Below are positions 37,160 through 47,703 of a DNA stretch of 64,000 bases, in pieces. Numbering within the stretch: the stretch's first letter is position 1; each line of letters starts with the position of its first letter. Both the position numbers and the translations under genes were made by a program. The notes beneath the pieces were generated by a model, which was not told the DNA's origin, searched no databases, and saw nothing but the letters and a program-made list of their open reading frames with translations. The DNA comes from Myxococcales bacterium (GTDB lineage Bacteria; Myxococcota_A; Bradymonadia; UBA7976; UBA1532), in contig JACKDN010000028.1 of assembly GCA_020633465.1 (NCBI GenBank), positions 33,351 to 97,350 on the forward strand. Reading direction: 5' to 3'.

Positions 37160-37921
37160 GCGGGCTGGATGCGGCCGATCTGGACGCGGCCCTCTACGAT
37201 CCCGATCCCGTCGTCCGCGACGCGGCGCGCGGCCGCCTGGCCCGCGAGGTGCCGCCCGCCGAGGTGCCCACCCTGGTGGCCCTGCTCGACGCCCCCCAGC
37301 GCATGACCCGCCGGCGCGTCGCCCGCATCCTCTCCGAGATCGACCCCGAGCGCGTCGCGCCCGCCCTGCGCGCGGCCCTGCGCGACGCCGACGCCGCGCC
37401 CCGCACCCGCGCCGGCGCCGCCCGCATCCTGGGCGTGCTGGCCGACGGCGACGAACCGGCCCTCGGCGACGGCCTCGCCGATCCCGTCGTGCGCGTCCGC
37501 CGCGCCTGCGCCCAGCCCGCGGCACCCCTCGACGCCCTGCGCGCGGCGCTCGGCGACGCGGCGCCTGAGGTGCTCGCGCGCGTGGCCGAGGCCCTCGAGG
37601 CGCGCGGCGACGTCCCCCCCCGCCCGAGGCGCTGCGGCCCGCCTTCGGCCGCCCCTGCAGGCCGCCGCGCTGGGCCGCCTGCTGGCCCGCGCGCGCCCGC
37701 CGACGCCGCGCTGGTGGCGGCCGCCCGCGCGGGCGACCCCACGGCGCTGGCCCACCTGGCCGATCCCGTCGCGCTGGCCGCGCTGCTCGACGATCACCCG
37801 GTCGAGGCCGCCTGGGCCTGGCCCGGCTGGGCGCGGCGCCGCCCGCCGATCACCGCGACCCCGCGTCCGCGCCGCCGCCGCCCGCGCCCTGCCGCCCGGC
37901 CATCACGACCTGGCGCGCCTG
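37156..37921 (+). pseudogene. HEAT-repeat part of a frame-broken HEAT/SpoU protein
   Basis: From the GTG at 37156 (overlapping the nupC stop by 4 bases), about 155 residues read as alpha-helical HEAT-like repeats (LDAADLDAALYDPDPVVRDAARGRL, RVARILSEIDPERVAPALRAAL and similar). After about 37618 the sense text jumps between frames five times. Adding one C to each of five short C runs (near 37618, 37660, 37695, 37815 and 37860) restores continuous HEAT text joined to the downstream SpoU domain. The whole gene would then be 464 codons (1387 + 5 = 1392 bases). It is either a damaged gene or a consensus error. Confidence 0.6.
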
Positions 37922-38542
37922 GTGCTCGACCCCGATCCCGGCGTCGCCTGGCTGGCCCGCCGCGCCCAGACCGGCGCCTTCGCGCCCGCCGTGCTGGCTC
38001 GGAGGCTGGGCCCCCACGCCCGCAGCGACGCCGCCTCGGCCCGCCCGCCCTACGGCCTGCGCCCGGGCGATCCGGTGCCCGCCGTCGAGCGCGCGCCGGC
38101 CGCCCTGGCCCTGTGCCACACCCGCTTCGACGTGAACCTGGGCGTGGCCGTCCGCAGCGCCGAGGCCGCCGGCCTGCGCGAGGTGGTGTTGATGGGCCGC
38201 GGTGACCTGTTCCGCAGCCCGGCGCGCGGCACCGACCTGCTGCTGCCCATCGACCACGTGCCCGATCCCGCCGCGCTGGTCGTGTGGGCCCGCGCCCGCG
38301 GCTACCAGATCGTCGCCGTGCAACAGACCCCGGACAGCGCGCCCTACCACCGCGCCGACTATCCGCCGCGCCCGCTGTTCGTCCTCGGGGCCGAGGACGA
38401 GGGCGTGCCGCCGGCCCTGCGCGCGGCCGCCGACCTGGCCGTCGAGATCCCGCTCTTCGGCGCCATCGACAGCCTGAACGTGGCCGCCGCGGCCACCACG
38501 GTCATGTTTCAGTGGGCGGTCACTCGGCGCGACACGCCGTGA
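37922..38542 (+). CDS. SpoU/TrmH-family RNA 2'-O-methyltransferase domain
   Basis: The 206 residues of this frame contain the SpoU (SPOUT) fold: ALCHTRFDVNLGVAVRSAEAAGL near the start (motif 1, with NLG in place of NVG), FVLGAEDEGVPP (motif 2) and IPLFGAIDSLNVAAAATTVMF (motif 3, the knot and SAM site). Such enzymes methylate ribose in rRNA or tRNA. The frame most likely continues the HEAT-repeat gene upstream, and the first 50 residues look like HEAT text (LDPDPGVAWLARRA). If expressed alone, this part is complete for catalysis. It ends convergent with the Cys-rich lipoprotein gene, overlapping by 23 bases. Confidence 0.72.
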   Translation: MLDPDPGVAWLARRAQTGAFAPAVLARRLGPHARSDAASARPPYGLRPGDPVPAVERAPAALALCHTRFDVNLGVAVRSAEAAGLREVVLMGRGDLFRSPARGTDLLLPIDHVPDPAALVVWARARGYQIVAVQQTPDSAPYHRADYPPRPLFVLGAEDEGVPPALRAAADLAVEIPLFGAIDSLNVAAAATTVMFQWAVTRRDTP

Positions 38543-40114
38543 GGGTCGCGCAGTCGGCGTCGGCGCCGGCCGCGCGCAGGCAGGCGCCGCTGGCCTCGAT
38601 CTCGGCGGCCCGGCCGCCGCGGGCGCAGTCCACCAGGCACTCGTAGAGATCGTCCGCGCCCCCGCAGGCGTCGGCGCGGCAAAGGTTCGGGCAGTCCAGC
38701 CCCCCCACCGTCGCGTCGCGCACGCATTGGCTCACCGCGTGCCCCTCGGCGGGCGGCAGGCAGGCGTCGGCGCGGGCGACGCAGCGCAGGAAGGTGGCGC
38801 GGGGCAGGGGGTCGCGCCAGAAGGCGTCGGCGCAGTCGGCCTCGCAGGTGTCGCCGGGCTGGCGCTGGCCGCACTCGCGCAGGGCGGCGCAGTGCAGCGC
38901 GCAGGGCGGGGCGGGCGCGGGACAGCCCTCGGCCGACAGTCGCGCGCGGGGGAGGTCGGCCACGCAGTCGTCGACGCAGCCGGCGTCGCACCCCGCGCAG
39001 CGCTCGGCGCACACCGCCTCGGGGTCGGCCGCGGCCTCGCAGGCCTGCAGCGCGGCGCAGTCCGGCGCCTCGTCGCACAGCCACGGGCCGAGGCGCCGCT
39101 CGACCTCGAGCGCCGGGCCGTCCAGCAGGCCGGCGCAGGTCTGCCGGCAGGCCGCGCCGTCGGCCCCGTCGCAGGCCGCGCGCGCGGCGCAGATCGTGCC
39201 GCAGTCGACGGCGGGCGGCGGGCGGTCGAGGCAGCGCAGCGCGGCGTCGAAGTCGCAGCGCCGCGCCAGGTGGTCCAGCCCGCAGCGCAGCGCCGGCCAG
39301 CCGCCCTGCGCGAACAGCAGGCCGTGCAGCTCGACGCAGTCGAAGCCGGGCGCGTCCGGCTGGGCGGCGCGGCAGGCGGCCACCTCGAGGCAGAAGGCGT
39401 GGCTGTTGGGCAGGGTGGCCGCGCGCGTGGGCGCGTCGAGGCAGGCGGTCGCGGCGACGCAGTCGTCGTCGGCGCCGGCGAGGCAGGCCAGGCGGCTGTC
39501 CGCGCGCATCGCGGCGAGCGGATCGGGGTCGGTGGCCTGGGCCAGGCAGTCCGCGGGGCAGGTCTCGGCCCCGCGCAGGTTGCAGGCGCGTCGGACGGCG
39601 CAGGCGTCGGCGCACCGGGGCGCCAGATCGGCCAGGCAAGCGCGCCACGCCGGGGCATCGCAGGCGGCGTCCGGCGACGGGGCGCAGGCGCTGATGGGCT
39701 GGGCGGCGCGCGCGCACGCCGCGGCGCAGCCGCCGAACGGCACGGTCAGCCCGCAGGCGTCGGCGCGCGCGCAGGCGGCGAGGCAGTCGTCGGGGGCCAC
39801 GGCGTCGGGGGGCAGGGCGTCGGCGGGCGGCTCGGCGTCGGGCGCGGCGTCGCGTCGTTGGACCGGGCGTCGGCGGCCGCGGCGTCCAGCGACGCCGCGG
39901 CGTCGCCGGTCAGCCGCGCGGCGTCTGCCAGCCCGGCGTCCCCCGGCGGCGCGCCGCGGTCGAGTAGACCGCGGTCGGGTGGGCGCGCGTCGGCCGGGGC
40001 GGTCGCGTCGGTGGTGGTCGCGTCGTCGGTGGGCGGCCCGGCCGAGCCGTCGTCGTCGCAGGCGCCCAGACCCAGCGCCAGCGCCAGCAGGGCGAGGCGC
40101 CGCCGCCGGCTCAA
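38520..40114 (-). CDS. Cys-rich lipoprotein with one apparent frameshift
   Basis: The protein starts at a TTG overlapping the stop of the gene before it (TTGA). It has a lipobox (LALGLGACDDD) and an Asp/Ala/Pro/Thr linker of about 80 residues. The frame then shifts near 39850: adding one G (GACGCG to GACGCGG) joins it to a downstream body of about 440 residues with some 50 Cys in repeated CxxxC pairs (CLAACARADAC, CAAACARAAQPISAC, CADACAVRRAC). With the extra base the gene is 532 codons. The paired-Cys pattern suggests a rigid, disulfide-bonded surface domain. No family recognised. Confidence 0.7.
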
Positions 40115-42018
40115 CGCGACCGCTGCACGTCGAGCACCACCAGCACGATCTGCCCGGTGCCCTGCGCGTCGACCCGAATGGGGAGCGGTCCACCCGCGCC
40201 CGCGGCCTGCCGGATGTCGTCCGCGGTGATCACCACCCGCCCGACGTCGTCGTCGAGCAGCACGTCGGCGTCGCTCAGCTCGATGACGAGGCGGACGGCG
40301 TCGTTCGCCGGCACCAACGTGTAGCCGACGTCCCAGCGGGGCGCGAAGGTGTTGTTGCGCTCCACAAGCTCGATCTCGGTGGGCTCGAGGCCCGGCCCCT
40401 CGATGAACAGCACGCCGTAGGCGTCCGGCTTCTCGAGCTCGCGCACCAGGGCCGAGCCGAAGAAGGCGATCAGGCCGCCCAGGGGATCGTCGCTCTCGAG
40501 CTCGGCGACGAAGGCGTCGATCACCTCCTGCGCGACAGCGGCGCCCAGGCCGTCCCAGGGCTCGCCGCTCGCCTTCGCGACGCTCAGCAGCACCTGCTGG
40601 AGGGTCACGTCGTAGTACGTCGGGCTGACGCACTCGCCGCTCGGCAGGCACTCGTCGAAGCCCGGGCAGGGCACCTCGAGGCAGCTGGGCAGGCACGCGC
40701 TCGAGCCGAAGGGGCACACCCAGCCGTCTTGGCAAGGGGGGCGGTCGGGGTGGTCATCGCCGCACCCCGCGAGGCAGAACGAGTCCTCGCCGGCGTGCCC
40801 GCACGCCCCGCTCTCGCAGTCGCGCCCGTCTTCGCACTCGACCTGGCAGAGGCCGCCTGGCCAGGCGCCGAAGAGGCAGGTGCCCACCGCGCAGTCGGCA
40901 TCGACCGCGCAGGGGCCACCCTCACCGGACAGCACCGGGCGGCACCGCCCGGCCTGACAGCTCTGCCCCTCGGGGCAGTCGACCGCCTCGTCGGTCCGCC
41001 CGTCGCAGTCGTCGTCCTCGCCGTCGCAGACCTCGGCCGGCGCGGGGCCGCAGCCGCCGCAGGCGTTGCTGACGCCCTCGTCGTTGCGCCCGTCGCAGTC
41101 CTCGTCGAGGCCGTTGCACACCTCGGCGCGCAGGGGCCCGCAGTCGCCGCAGGGGTTGCGCACGCCCTCGTCGGTGTCGCCGTCGCAGTCGTCGTCCTCG
41201 AGGTTGCAGACCTCGGCCGGCACCGGACCGCACGCGCCGCAGGCGTTCAGCGTGGCCTCGTCGACGTCGCCGTCGCAGTCGTCGTCGCGCCCGTTGCACA
41301 CCTCGGGCACCTCGACGCAGGCGCCGCCGCAGCGGCCCTGCACGCAGAGATCGTCGTCGGCGCAGGGCACCTCGGGGCAGCCGGGGCCGCAGGTGTCGTC
41401 GAGGCACACCCACCCGGCGCGGCAGTCGTCGTCGGCGGCGCAGGTGGGCGCGCACCAGCCCTCGCCCGCGGCGTCCTCGGCGCAGGCGGTGCCGTCGGGG
41501 CAGCCGCCCTCGCAGTCCAGCCGGCAGCGGCCGTCCAGCACGCTCGGGTCGCAGGTGGCGGGCTCGGCGCAGTCCTCGTCGGCGCCGCAGGCGGCGCCGA
41601 GCGGCGCGACGCCGCCGTCCACGGCGGGGCCGAGGTCGCTCACCTCGGCGTCCGGGCCCGGCGCGGCGTCGGTCAGCGCGCCGTCGGCGGCCGGGGCGGC
41701 GTCCCGCGCCGGTGGCGCGGCGTCCAGGCCGCCGGCGTCCCGCCGATCCGGCCCGGGGCCCTCGCTGGCGTCGGGATCGCCCGCGTCACCGCCGGGCAGC
41801 CGCGCGTCGGGCGCGCCCGGCACGCCGCCGTCGCCCGCGCCGATCGCGGCGTCGCCGTCCGCCGCCGGCACGCAGGCCCAGGTCTGATCGTCGGCGGGCT
41901 GGCAGACGAACCCGGCGCCGCAGACGCGGGCCGCCTCGCGGCAGTCGCCGCCGCCGCTGCCCTCGGGCTGACACGCGACCAGCCCGAGGGCCAGCACGAA
42001 CAAGGGACGCAGTCGCAT
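40111..42018 (-). CDS. Lipoprotein with MopE-type metal-binding repeats
   Basis: This 635-residue protein has a signal peptide ending LGLVACQ (lipobox), an Asp/Ala/Gly/Pro linker (about residues 55-130) and Cys-rich EGF-like modules (about 130-230). Four repeats of the type EVCNGxDDDCDGxxDE...NACGxCG follow (about 230-350), the putative metal-binding motif found in MopE and many myxobacterial surface proteins. A further Cys-rich part and a C-terminal beta-rich domain without Cys (about 465-635) complete it. It is probably an outer-surface, calcium- or copper-binding protein. It forms a unit with the Cys-rich lipoprotein that follows. Confidence 0.85.
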   Translation of the reverse strand: MRLRPLFVLALGLVACQPEGSGGGDCREAARVCGAGFVCQPADDQTWACVPAADGDAAIGAGDGGVPGAPDARLPGGDAGDPDASEGPGPDRRDAGGLDAAPPARDAAPAADGALTDAAPGPDAEVSDLGPAVDGGVAPLGAACGADEDCAEPATCDPSVLDGRCRLDCEGGCPDGTACAEDAAGEGWCAPTCAADDDCRAGWVCLDDTCGPGCPEVPCADDDLCVQGRCGGACVEVPEVCNGRDDDCDGDVDEATLNACGACGPVPAEVCNLEDDDCDGDTDEGVRNPCGDCGPLRAEVCNGLDEDCDGRNDEGVSNACGGCGPAPAEVCDGEDDDCDGRTDEAVDCPEGQSCQAGRCRPVLSGEGGPCAVDADCAVGTCLFGAWPGGLCQVECEDGRDCESGACGHAGEDSFCLAGCGDDHPDRPPCQDGWVCPFGSSACLPSCLEVPCPGFDECLPSGECVSPTYYDVTLQQVLLSVAKASGEPWDGLGAAVAQEVIDAFVAELESDDPLGGLIAFFGSALVRELEKPDAYGVLFIEGPGLEPTEIELVERNNTFAPRWDVGYTLVPANDAVRLVIELSDADVLLDDDVGRVVITADDIRQAAGAGGPLPIRVDAQGTGQIVLVVLDVQRSR

Positions 42019-42020
42019 GA

Positions 42021-42761
42021 TCAGGGCTCCTCGCGCTCGACGCCGGCCAGGCCACCCAGCCGCTTCAGCTCGGCGAAGACGCCGCCGAAGAGCGCCAGCT
42101 CCTGCGCGTTCGGGTTGGCCCGCGCCAGCACCTTGCGCAGGCGGCGCACGAAGTGCTCGGGGCCGCGCCCCGGCGGGTAGTTCACGCTGGCGACGCAGTC
42201 CTCGATGGCGGCGAAGAAGGCCTCGCGCGCGGCGGCGGGCACCTTCGGCGGCGCCTCGGCCTCCAGGGGCGGGCCGACGGTCGCCTCGAGCGGGCGGGCC
42301 AGCTCGTAGCACACACAGGCCACCGCGTGGGCCAGGTTCATCGAGGGGAAGCGGTCGCCGGTGGGGATCTGCACCCAGGCCTGACAGCGATCCAGCTCGT
42401 GCAGCAGCAGGCCGGTGCGCTCGGCGCCGAAGAGGATGGCCGTCGGCGCGCCGTCGCCCACGCGGGCGGCGAGGCCGGCCGCGGGCCACTCGGGCGGGGC
42501 GTCGTCGCGGTGCTCGCGCCGGCTGGTGCCGATGACGCGGGTGCAGTCGCCGATCGCCTCGTCCAGCGTCTCGAAGAAGCGCAGCTCCATCGTGTCGATG
42601 GACTCGCTGCTGAACGCGCGCAGGTCGGACGGATCGAAGCCGGTGGTCGTGACCACGCGCAGGCTGCCCAGCTCGAAGTTGGCGACCGCGCGGATGGCGC
42701 CCCCGACGTTGCGGGGATCGGCCGGGTTGCACAGCACGACGTGCAGGGCGTCGCGCCTCAT
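42021..42761 (-). CDS. trmJ: tRNA (cytidine/uridine-2'-O)-methyltransferase TrmJ
   Basis: This 246-residue SPOUT methyltransferase has the N-terminal VVLCNPADPRNVGGAIRAVANF (motif 1), ILFGAERTGLLLHELDRC (motif 2) and IPTGDRFPSMNLAHAVACVCYEL (motif 3). The length equals that of E. coli TrmJ, which methylates position 32 of tRNAs; the C-terminal extension is also TrmJ-like. The motif 3 stretch PSMNLAHAV differs slightly from the usual PSLNLAxAV. It overlaps the upstream kinase gene by 4 bases. Confidence 0.85.
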   Translation of the reverse strand: MRRDALHVVLCNPADPRNVGGAIRAVANFELGSLRVVTTTGFDPSDLRAFSSESIDTMELRFFETLDEAIGDCTRVIGTSRREHRDDAPPEWPAAGLAARVGDGAPTAILFGAERTGLLLHELDRCQAWVQIPTGDRFPSMNLAHAVACVCYELARPLEATVGPPLEAEAPPKVPAAAREAFFAAIEDCVASVNYPPGRGPEHFVRRLRKVLARANPNAQELALFGGVFAELKRLGGLAGVEREEP

Positions 42762-43873
42762 GGTGCGGTCAGGCCCCACCACAGGCCCCCCACGACGCCC
42801 ATCAGGCAGGCCACCGCGAGGCCGATCCACAGGGCGCGCCGGCTGCCCGGCGCGGCGGGCACGGGCGGCGGCGAGGGCTGCGTCGCTTCGGCCGCGAGGG
42901 CCGGGGCGCTCGCCCCGCCGCCCTGCAGCTCGGCGAGGATGGCCTCGAGGCGGTCGCGCACCCGGATGGCCGTCGAGGGCCGATCGTCGGGGTGCTTGGC
43001 CAACAGCTGCATCACCAGATCCTCCAGCGAGTGGGGCAGGTGACGCTCGGCGGGCAGCACCAGGTTGGGCGGCTGCACCTCGTCGTTCAGCACCGCCGAG
43101 ATGGTCTTGCCGGTCGCCCGCCGGCGGGTCAGCGTCTCGTAGAGCATCACGCCGAGGGCGTACAGGTCGGCGCGCTCGTCCACCGGCGCGCCGCGGCACT
43201 GCTCGGGCGCCATGTAGCGCAGGGTGCCCAGCAGCCGCCGCTGCTCGTCCCGGTTGTCGGCGTCGAGCATGGCGGCGATGCCGAAGTCGACCAGCTTCAC
43301 CCGCACCGTGCCGTCGCGGCGCTCCTCGAGGAACACGTTGTCGGGCTTCAGATCGCGGTGGATGATCTGCGCCTGGTGCGCGGCGGCGAGGCCGGTGCAC
43401 ACCTGGATCATGATCGGCAGGGCGCGCAGCGGATCGAGCGGCGCCTCGTCGCGCAGCAGCGCCTTGAAGGTGCGGCCCTCGAGCAGCTCCATCGCGATGT
43501 AGGCCGAGCCGTCGTGGGGCTGCAGCTCGGCGTCGAAGACCGTCACCACGTTGGGGTGCGACAGCCGGGCGGCGGCGACGGCCTCGTCGCCGAACAGGCG
43601 CCGCTGCAGCGGGCTCTCGAGGAAGCGCGGGAACAGCACCTTCAGCGCCACCAGGTCGCCCACCAGCACCCGCCGCGCCGCGAACACCATGCCCATGCCG
43701 CCGACGCCCAGCACCCGCTCGATGGCGTATTTGTTGTCGATCTCGCGCCCGATCCACGCGTCCGGCGGATCGTCCCGCACCTGCGTCGCCCCGCACGAGA
43801 GGCAGTGAGTGAGGTCATCGGTCACCTGCGCGCCGCAGCGCGGACAGGCGTAGGTGGAGGATGAAGAGGACAT
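42758..43873 (-). CDS. Ser/Thr protein kinase with zinc ribbon and C-terminal anchor
   Basis: This 371-residue protein starts with a zinc ribbon (CPRCGAQ...CLSCGAT, residues 10-30) and continues with a Hanks-type kinase domain (about 40-315). All key residues are present: the loop GVGGMGMVF, Lys in VALKVL, the catalytic HRDLKPDN, DFG in LVDFGIA, and APE in YMAPEQ. A transmembrane helix at the C-terminus (about 345-367) leaves almost nothing outside, so the kinase faces the cytoplasm without a sensor domain. It is divergent from a second kinase gene with a 68-base gap. Confidence 0.92.
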   Translation of the reverse strand: MSSSSSTYACPRCGAQVTDDLTHCLSCGATQVRDDPPDAWIGREIDNKYAIERVLGVGGMGMVFAARRVLVGDLVALKVLFPRFLESPLQRRLFGDEAVAAARLSHPNVVTVFDAELQPHDGSAYIAMELLEGRTFKALLRDEAPLDPLRALPIMIQVCTGLAAAHQAQIIHRDLKPDNVFLEERRDGTVRVKLVDFGIAAMLDADNRDEQRRLLGTLRYMAPEQCRGAPVDERADLYALGVMLYETLTRRRATGKTISAVLNDEVQPPNLVLPAERHLPHSLEDLVMQLLAKHPDDRPSTAIRVRDRLEAILAELQGGGASAPALAAEATQPSPPPVPAAPGSRRALWIGLAVACLMGVVGGLWWGLTAP

Positions 43874-43941
43874 CAGGTCGGCGGGTGTGCGAAGTTCCGG
43901 TCGGTCGCGGTTTTTGGCATTATAGGCCTCCCGATCGACCG

Positions 43942-45384
<1,443 letters not shown>

Positions 45385-45449
45385 CCACGCCCACGCGCCG
45401 ACTGGCTGTTTCGTGGTACACCCGGGGGCATGAGCAGCGAGGCGGTGAG

Positions 45450-46499
45450 ATGATGCGTCGCGCGTTGTGGTGTCTGCTGGTGGCGCTCTGGCCCGCGCTG
45501 GGCGGGGCGGCCACGCCGGACGAGGTGGCGAAGGCGCGCGAGCTGAGCCGCGAAGGCGCCGAGGCCTTCCGCGCCGAGGATTACGAGAAGGCGCTGGGGC
45601 ACTTCCGCGAGGCCAACCGGCTGGTGCCGCACCCCAACCTCGACGTGAACATCGGGCGCTGCTACGAGGCGCTGCAGCAGCCCGATCAGGCGCTGGTGCA
45701 CTGCAAGATCGCGCTGAACGCGCCCGGCGTGCCCGCCTCGACCCGCGCGGCGGCGCAGCAGTGCGTCGACCGCGTCACCACCGCCCTCGCGCGGCCCATC
45801 CTCGAGCTGAAGACGACGCCGCCCGGCGCCACCGTGCGCATCGACGGGCGGCTGATGGGCAAGACGCCCTGGCGCGGCGGGGTCGAGCCCGGGCGGCGGC
45901 AGATCGACCTCGAGCTCGAGGGCTACGAGCCCAAGTCGTCGGTGCTGAACGCCGAGCGCGGCCAGACGTACCCCGTCGCCGAGGCCCTGACGCCGGCCGC
46001 GGTGGGCGGGCTGCTGAGCGTGGCGAGCCTGCCCCCGGGCGCCGCGGTGACGCTGGACGGCGAGCTGGTCGGCTCCACGCCGGTGCGCAGCTTCCAGCTG
46101 GCCGCCCGGAGCTACGTGCTCGAGGTCAGCCTGGCCGGCTACGCCCCGCACACGACGACGCTGACCATCGCCGACGGCGAGCACATCGAGCGGACGGTCA
46201 CGCTGGTGCCGCTCGACGGGGTGGGCCCGGGCGCGGCGCGGCCGAAGTGGCCGGCCTGGGCGCTGATGGGCGCGGGCGCGGCGGCCGTGGGCGTGGGCGC
46301 GTTCTTCGGGGTCGAGGCCCTGGGCTCGCGCCAGGACGCCGACGAGCTGGCGCGCACCAGCAGCGATCCGGGCGACCGCGCGAAGTACGATCAGCTGGTC
46401 AGCGACATGGAGGGGCAGCAGGTCACCGCCGACGTGCTCATCCTGTCGGGCAGCGCGGCGATGGTCGGCGGCCTGACCTGGCTGCTCTGGCCCGAGTAA
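45450..46499 (+). CDS. Exported TPR and double-PEGA protein
   Basis: This 349-residue protein has a signal peptide (cleavage near ALGGAA), a TPR-like region (about residues 30-110, with AEAFRAEDYEKALGHFREANRL) and two PEGA domains (about 115-190 and 190-265). A C-terminal region with two hydrophobic segments follows (about 270-290 and 325-345). TPR-PEGA proteins are common around myxobacterial kinases and are thought to bind cell-wall or envelope parts. It shares the PEGA fold with the kinase encoded just upstream and may belong to the same pathway. Two ATG codons in a row (45450 and 45453) make the start uncertain by one residue. Confidence 0.85.
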   Translation: MMRRALWCLLVALWPALGGAATPDEVAKARELSREGAEAFRAEDYEKALGHFREANRLVPHPNLDVNIGRCYEALQQPDQALVHCKIALNAPGVPASTRAAAQQCVDRVTTALARPILELKTTPPGATVRIDGRLMGKTPWRGGVEPGRRQIDLELEGYEPKSSVLNAERGQTYPVAEALTPAAVGGLLSVASLPPGAAVTLDGELVGSTPVRSFQLAARSYVLEVSLAGYAPHTTTLTIADGEHIERTVTLVPLDGVGPGAARPKWPAWALMGAGAAAVGVGAFFGVEALGSRQDADELARTSSDPGDRAKYDQLVSDMEGQQVTADVLILSGSAAMVGGLTWLLWPE

Positions 46500-46517
46500 C
46501 GGGCCGGCGCCGCGATC

Positions 46518-47648
46518 TCAGCGCATCAGGTAGTAGGCCGCGGCGGCGCCGCCGGCGATGGCCAGCACCACCCCCACCACCAGGGGCAGGTTGAAGGCGC
46601 CGGGGGTCGGGGGCGGCGGGTGCGTCGGGGGGGTCACGCCGGGCAGCGAGGCGCGGCTCGGGGGCAGCGTGGGCTGGATGTCGAGGCGCTCGTCCCCGTT
46701 GAGCAACGCCTCGAGGGCCTCGGTGGCCGAGCCGAAGCGGTGGGCCGGATCGTGGGCCATCAGGCGCGCGATGAAGTGCTCGAGGCCGGGATCGACGTCC
46801 GGGCGGTGCAGCCGCAGGGGATCGGGCGTTCCCTGCACGTACGCCTTCAGCATCTCGGCCAGCGTCGTCCCCGGGTGCGGCTTGCGGCCCGCGGTCAGCT
46901 CGTAGAGCGTCACGCCCAGCGCGTACAGGTCGGTGCGCGGCTCGAGCGTGCCGACCATGATCTGCTCGGGCGCCATGTACGCCGGGTTGCCGATCACCTG
47001 GCCGGTCATCGTGATCGCCGTCGGATCGTCGTCCTCGTCGCCCATGTGCTTGGCCAGGCCGAAGCCGGTCAGGCGCACGTAGGGGGTGCCGTCGGCGCGG
47101 CGGCCCATCAGCAGGGCGTCCGGTGAGATGTCGCGGTGCAGCACCGCCGCGCCGTGGGCCGCCTCGAGGGCGCGCAGCGCGTGCTCGGCCACCGTGCGCA
47201 CCAGCGGCAGGGACAGCGGCCCCTCGGCGGCCAGCTTGGCGCCCAGCGAGCCGCCGTCGACGAACTCGAGCGCCATGTATGGCGCGTTGTCGGCGGTGAA
47301 GCCCGAGTCGTACAGCCGCACCAGGTGGTCGTTGCGCAGCCGGCCCCAGGTGGCCACCTCGCGGCTGAAGCGCGCGTGATCCTGCGGGCTGGTGATGCTG
47401 TTCTGGGGCAGCACCCGCAGCTCGACCTCGCGCTCGAGGTGGATCTGGCGGGCCTTGAAGGTGCGCCCGGCCCCGCCGCGCCGCGGCATCTCGGCCAGCA
47501 GCGCGTACTTGCCGGCGACCTCGTCGCCCGGCCCCAGCGGCTTCTTCCCGTCGTCGGTGCCCAGCGCGTAGAGCAGGTACCCGTCGTCCGGGCAGCGCTC
47601 GCTGGTCTCCGGCGGGTAGTCCTTGCCGCACATGGGGCAGATGAGCAT
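46518..47648 (-). CDS. Membrane-anchored pseudokinase of the Ser/Thr kinase family
   Basis: This 376-residue protein has a zinc-finger-like start (CPMCGKDYPPETSERCPDDG) and a kinase-fold domain (about 45-310). Key residues are changed: the glycine loop reads MPRRGGAGRTF, the ATP-binding Lys is Arg (VELRVL), the loop after HRD is HRDISPDAL with the Asn lost, and DFG is GFG (LTGFGLA). The fold landmarks remain (YMAPEQ, DLYALGVTLYEL). It ends with a Pro-rich linker and a C-terminal transmembrane helix (about 352-373). Catalysis by the usual route is unlikely, so it may act as a scaffold or as a binder of kinases. Confidence 0.88.
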   Translation of the reverse strand: MLICPMCGKDYPPETSERCPDDGYLLYALGTDDGKKPLGPGDEVAGKYALLAEMPRRGGAGRTFKARQIHLEREVELRVLPQNSITSPQDHARFSREVATWGRLRNDHLVRLYDSGFTADNAPYMALEFVDGGSLGAKLAAEGPLSLPLVRTVAEHALRALEAAHGAAVLHRDISPDALLMGRRADGTPYVRLTGFGLAKHMGDEDDDPTAITMTGQVIGNPAYMAPEQIMVGTLEPRTDLYALGVTLYELTAGRKPHPGTTLAEMLKAYVQGTPDPLRLHRPDVDPGLEHFIARLMAHDPAHRFGSATEALEALLNGDERLDIQPTLPPSRASLPGVTPPTHPPPPTPGAFNLPLVVGVVLAIAGGAAAAYYLMR

Positions 47649-47703
47649 GGCGGCTAGGGTGCCCGCGGCGCGCGGGCGAGGCAAGCACCGCGGCCGGTCC
47701 GCG

